Of a stretch of DNA of 64,000 nucleotides, positions 61,627-64,000 are shown in pieces (within the stretch, counting starts at the first letter, position 1; each line of letters begins with the position of its first letter). The position numbers were made by a program, and so were the translations under genes. The notes under the pieces were generated by a model. The model was not told the DNA's origin, did no database searches, and worked only from the letters and a program-made list of their open reading frames with translations. The stretch covers positions 5,836,252 to 5,900,251 of the forward strand of contig NC_067207.1 in the NCBI RefSeq assembly GCF_026262505.1. Reading direction: 5' to 3'. The stretch is from Trichomonas vaginalis G3. Its lineage: Eukaryota; Parabasalia; Trichomonadida; Trichomonadidae.

Positions 61627-61809
61627 ATGATGTCAAAAAATGTTGATAAGCAATTCATCAAACTCATCGGATGGATAAATCGCATATTTTGGAATAATCC
61701 CAATGCACTAAATGACTCTCAGTCAATTCTATATAAATTGACTGCGGATATCGAATCCAAAATTTATGTTCTCAGAATTCAAAACCTACTTAGTGTACTA
61801 ATATTATAA
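61627..61809 (+). CDS. Doubtful small protein, 60 residues
   Basis: MMSKNVDKQFIKLIGWINRI ... , divergent from the acyltransferase-like gene. Composition is plausible for a protein, but there is no family match and no other support. Confidence 0.3.
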   Translation: MMSKNVDKQFIKLIGWINRIFWNNPNALNDSQSILYKLTADIESKIYVLRIQNLLSVLIL

Positions 61810-61900
61810 AAATATTGTGTATAATTCATATACTTCATAACAAACAATAAATGACACTTTATAATTACAAACACATAAAAATCTATATAAAATAGCATGA

Positions 61901-63192
61901 TTAACGAGGTTTTCTTCCACGCGCACGTGAAAATGTTTCTTCTGGATAGTTCTGTTTGGCGATCTCTCTTAGATCTATCCATGTATTGATAGGAATTTTC
62001 TTTGGCGGCAAAGGCTCTGCTGGAGGAAGGAGAGGAAGAAGTTTCTGGGCTTCTTCCTGCACAATATCACACCAGTGTTCTTCTGCAGCTGCTTCAACTA
62101 GGTATCTTATTTCCTGAATATTATTGTTTCCTATAAAAGGTATTGTCTTTTTAATAAACTTAAGGCTCTCTATCGCAACTGGCATGTAAATAGAACTTGC
62201 TCTACTTGAATATTTCTGCCAGACATCAAAATCTACTGGTGGACCGATTTTGCATATCTTCTTAGCTTCTTTCATGAATAAAGCACATTTAGGAGGGTCT
62301 TCAACAGGCCAATGATTCAATAAAAACGTCTCATTTCGATCGCGTAATTTTCATTTCTTTTGAATAAAGATTTAAGGACATTTATAAGTGGATCAAAGAA
62401 TGTTGCATAGTGTGATGCAAAATGTATGAGTTTTATTGCTGTGAACAATGGGTTTGTCGGTAATTTTGGATCATTTTGCGGAAATCCATCTAAAATCTTT
62501 GTGATCGTTTCAAGTATGACAATCATCCCATGAACTGGAGGTGGGACTAACATGGATGTTATGTTAGATAAAATTATTGGAAAATATAAATTTGAATCGA
62601 GAGAAATAAGCATATCTCGTGCAGTTTCTCTGTCGCTAACAGATGCCGATGATAGCCGTCGTACTAACGCTTTAATTAGTCGTGGCGGAATTATTTTTGG
62701 AAAAACCGGTATTAACTTCTGAAGTATTCCATAAGCATATGATATATCAGTTGTATGTCTTTTTGCTGGAAAAACGATGATTTTGTAATAAACAGATGGT
62801 TCAGCGTAAGGAGGTGGTGCTTCCATAACGAATGCTAATCCTTGATAGAAAAGATCAATAGAAGCAGTACTAAATCTCAATAAGCTCTGTGTAACGAATG
62901 GATATAATGCATTTAGAACGAGCGCTCTCTTTTCATGATCTTGGTTGTCTGTTAACATCAGCCTTTTTAGTAAAAGGACTAAATTCTCGCTTGTTGGTGA
63001 TATAGCTCGCTTAGATCCCTGAGATTTTGGTAACGTTGGAAGATTATCTGTACTTTTTTTGGAAACGTCTGTTTGCTTTGTTATATAATCTGCCTTTATC
63101 TGAATCGGCATATTAGAGTAGCTATGCGATGCAGTGAGGGTGTGTGGACCATGCCGTGGCCCTCTAGGAGTACCAACGGTATTCACACTCAT
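61901..63192 (-). CDS. Helical-repeat protein resembling PP2A B56 regulatory subunit, one frameshift
   Basis: Starts MSVNTVGTPRGPRHGPHTLT (ATG 63192-63190; the longer frame begins at TTG). An S/T/P-rich N-terminus precedes HEAT-like helices. Features like B56: RRLSSASVSDRETARDMLIS (compare the family's DSEDPRERD stretch), FLLNHWPVEDPPKCALFMKE (compare KYWPKTHSPKEVMFL) and EEHWCDIVQEEAQKLLPLL. The two open frames (62317 upward, 61901-62320) join with a one-base slip near 62320-62335, and the match runs across the slip. B56 proteins target PP2A to substrates. The end is basic (SRARGRKPR). Family call tentative because divergence is high. Confidence 0.5.
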
Positions 63193-64000
63193 CGTAAAAA
63201 TTTCAAAAACTTTATTTAGAATTTCTAAACATCCTTGAGCAATTTTCAATATTTGGGTGTTTAATTATATGTCAAGTTTAGAGCCTATATTACTCAAGAT
63301 ATATCAATTTTTCTCTCCATTTGGAATATAAGGAAGAAAAAAATTAAAACCTTTAGCCGAAATAGGGTAGATTATGTTTTTCAGTAGGTTTCATCATTGA
63401 TACTTCATTCTCCAGTAAGTCAAATAGAAAAGTATTACATGAATTGCTCAATAAGCATAAAAGAATATATATTTCGTTTTCAAATCCGTGTAAATACACT
63501 GTAATTCACTATGTAAATAGTTGTGCGCTGTTAATTTACTCCTATTTATTGTTTACACATTTTTCATATATTTGCCAATTCAAATTTTAGAGATATGTCA
63601 TTCTAATTTTTGGTAAAGGTACATTCACTAGGCGATAACAGTAAAATGGGATGAAAATAGGATAAATAGCATCCCTATATAGTGCCTAACAATATTTATA
63701 CGGGCCAAAAAAAATTTGGCTAGAGATTTGGCGAGTTATAAAACTTAGAAAATTGAGAGGGATTTTTATTTTTGAATTTTTTTTGGAAAGTTAAAATTGC
63801 GATTAAAAATCGATTTCCGAGAGAACTAAGCATCTCATCATATATTTAAATCGATAAAAATATTAAATAATAGTTGAATAGTATAACTACATGAAATTAT
63901 GGCTGAATATACAGAAAAAATGAACATATTTGACATTTTTGAAAATTCATACGTTAGATGGTGACAAACTCATAAACTATACTTTAGCTAAGATTGATAT
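63193..64000. other. Intergenic to the window end
   Basis: AT-rich upstream region of the B56-like gene. No open frame above 60 residues, repeat or RNA gene recognised. Confidence 0.55.

Noticed and set aside
1-64000. tRNA, rRNA or other structural RNA genes
   Set aside because: No cloverleaf or conserved rRNA stretch was recognised on either strand by eye; a dedicated scan was not possible.

Overview
The window is nuclear DNA of a trichomonad (parabasalid protist; Tritrichomonas or Trichomonas by inference). The base composition is AT-rich, host genes look intronless and closely spaced, and they belong to families that trichomonads have in excess: GAF-type cyclic-nucleotide phosphodiesterase, ankyrin-repeat protein, Myb-like and HMG-box DNA-binding proteins. 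Species assignment would need a database search.

Host parts: 1-5069 (phosphodiesterase, ankyrin gene), a 300-base spacer at 30580-30879, and 54664-64000 (HMG-box gene, Myb gene, a 1.76-kb DNA transposon with 8-bp target duplication, a Q-rich protein, an acyltransferase-like protein and a B56-like protein). Nearly every host gene has a one-base frameshift, mostly in homopolymer runs, which looks more like sequencing or assembly error than decay.

Between them lie two Polinton/Maverick elements in inverted orientation. Element A (5070-30579, 25.5 kb) carries, from its left end: a D12-class DNA methyltransferase, small virion-like proteins, a phage-tail-fibre-like protein with a collar-like module, a retroviral-type integrase, family B DNA polymerase, a coiled-coil protein with an HNH-type end, a palindromic array between divergent genes, a KilA-N/T5orf172-type protein, the packaging ATPase, an SF3 helicase, a penton-like protein, the double-jelly-roll major capsid protein and two large core-like proteins. 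Element B (30886-54663, 23.8 kb) has a clean 6-bp target duplication (CTACAA). It shares the capsid half with A at near identity, has no recognisable integrase and only remnants of polymerase and methyltransferase, and holds an 8-kb block absent from A. That block has KilA-N genes, inverted repeats and a 4.7-kb minisatellite of 25-bp units. Both elements look young but broken, with roughly 15-20 interruptions each, some of which may be sequencing errors.

Most striking points: the fibre/collar module in a eukaryotic Polinton; terminal hairpins whose stems vary with compensating changes and are specific to each end; 24-bp palindromes inside two KilA-N genes; repeat arrays that have captured pieces of KilA-N genes; and a palindromic promoter- or origin-like array present three times, once as a 536-bp insert flanked by 14-bp direct repeats.
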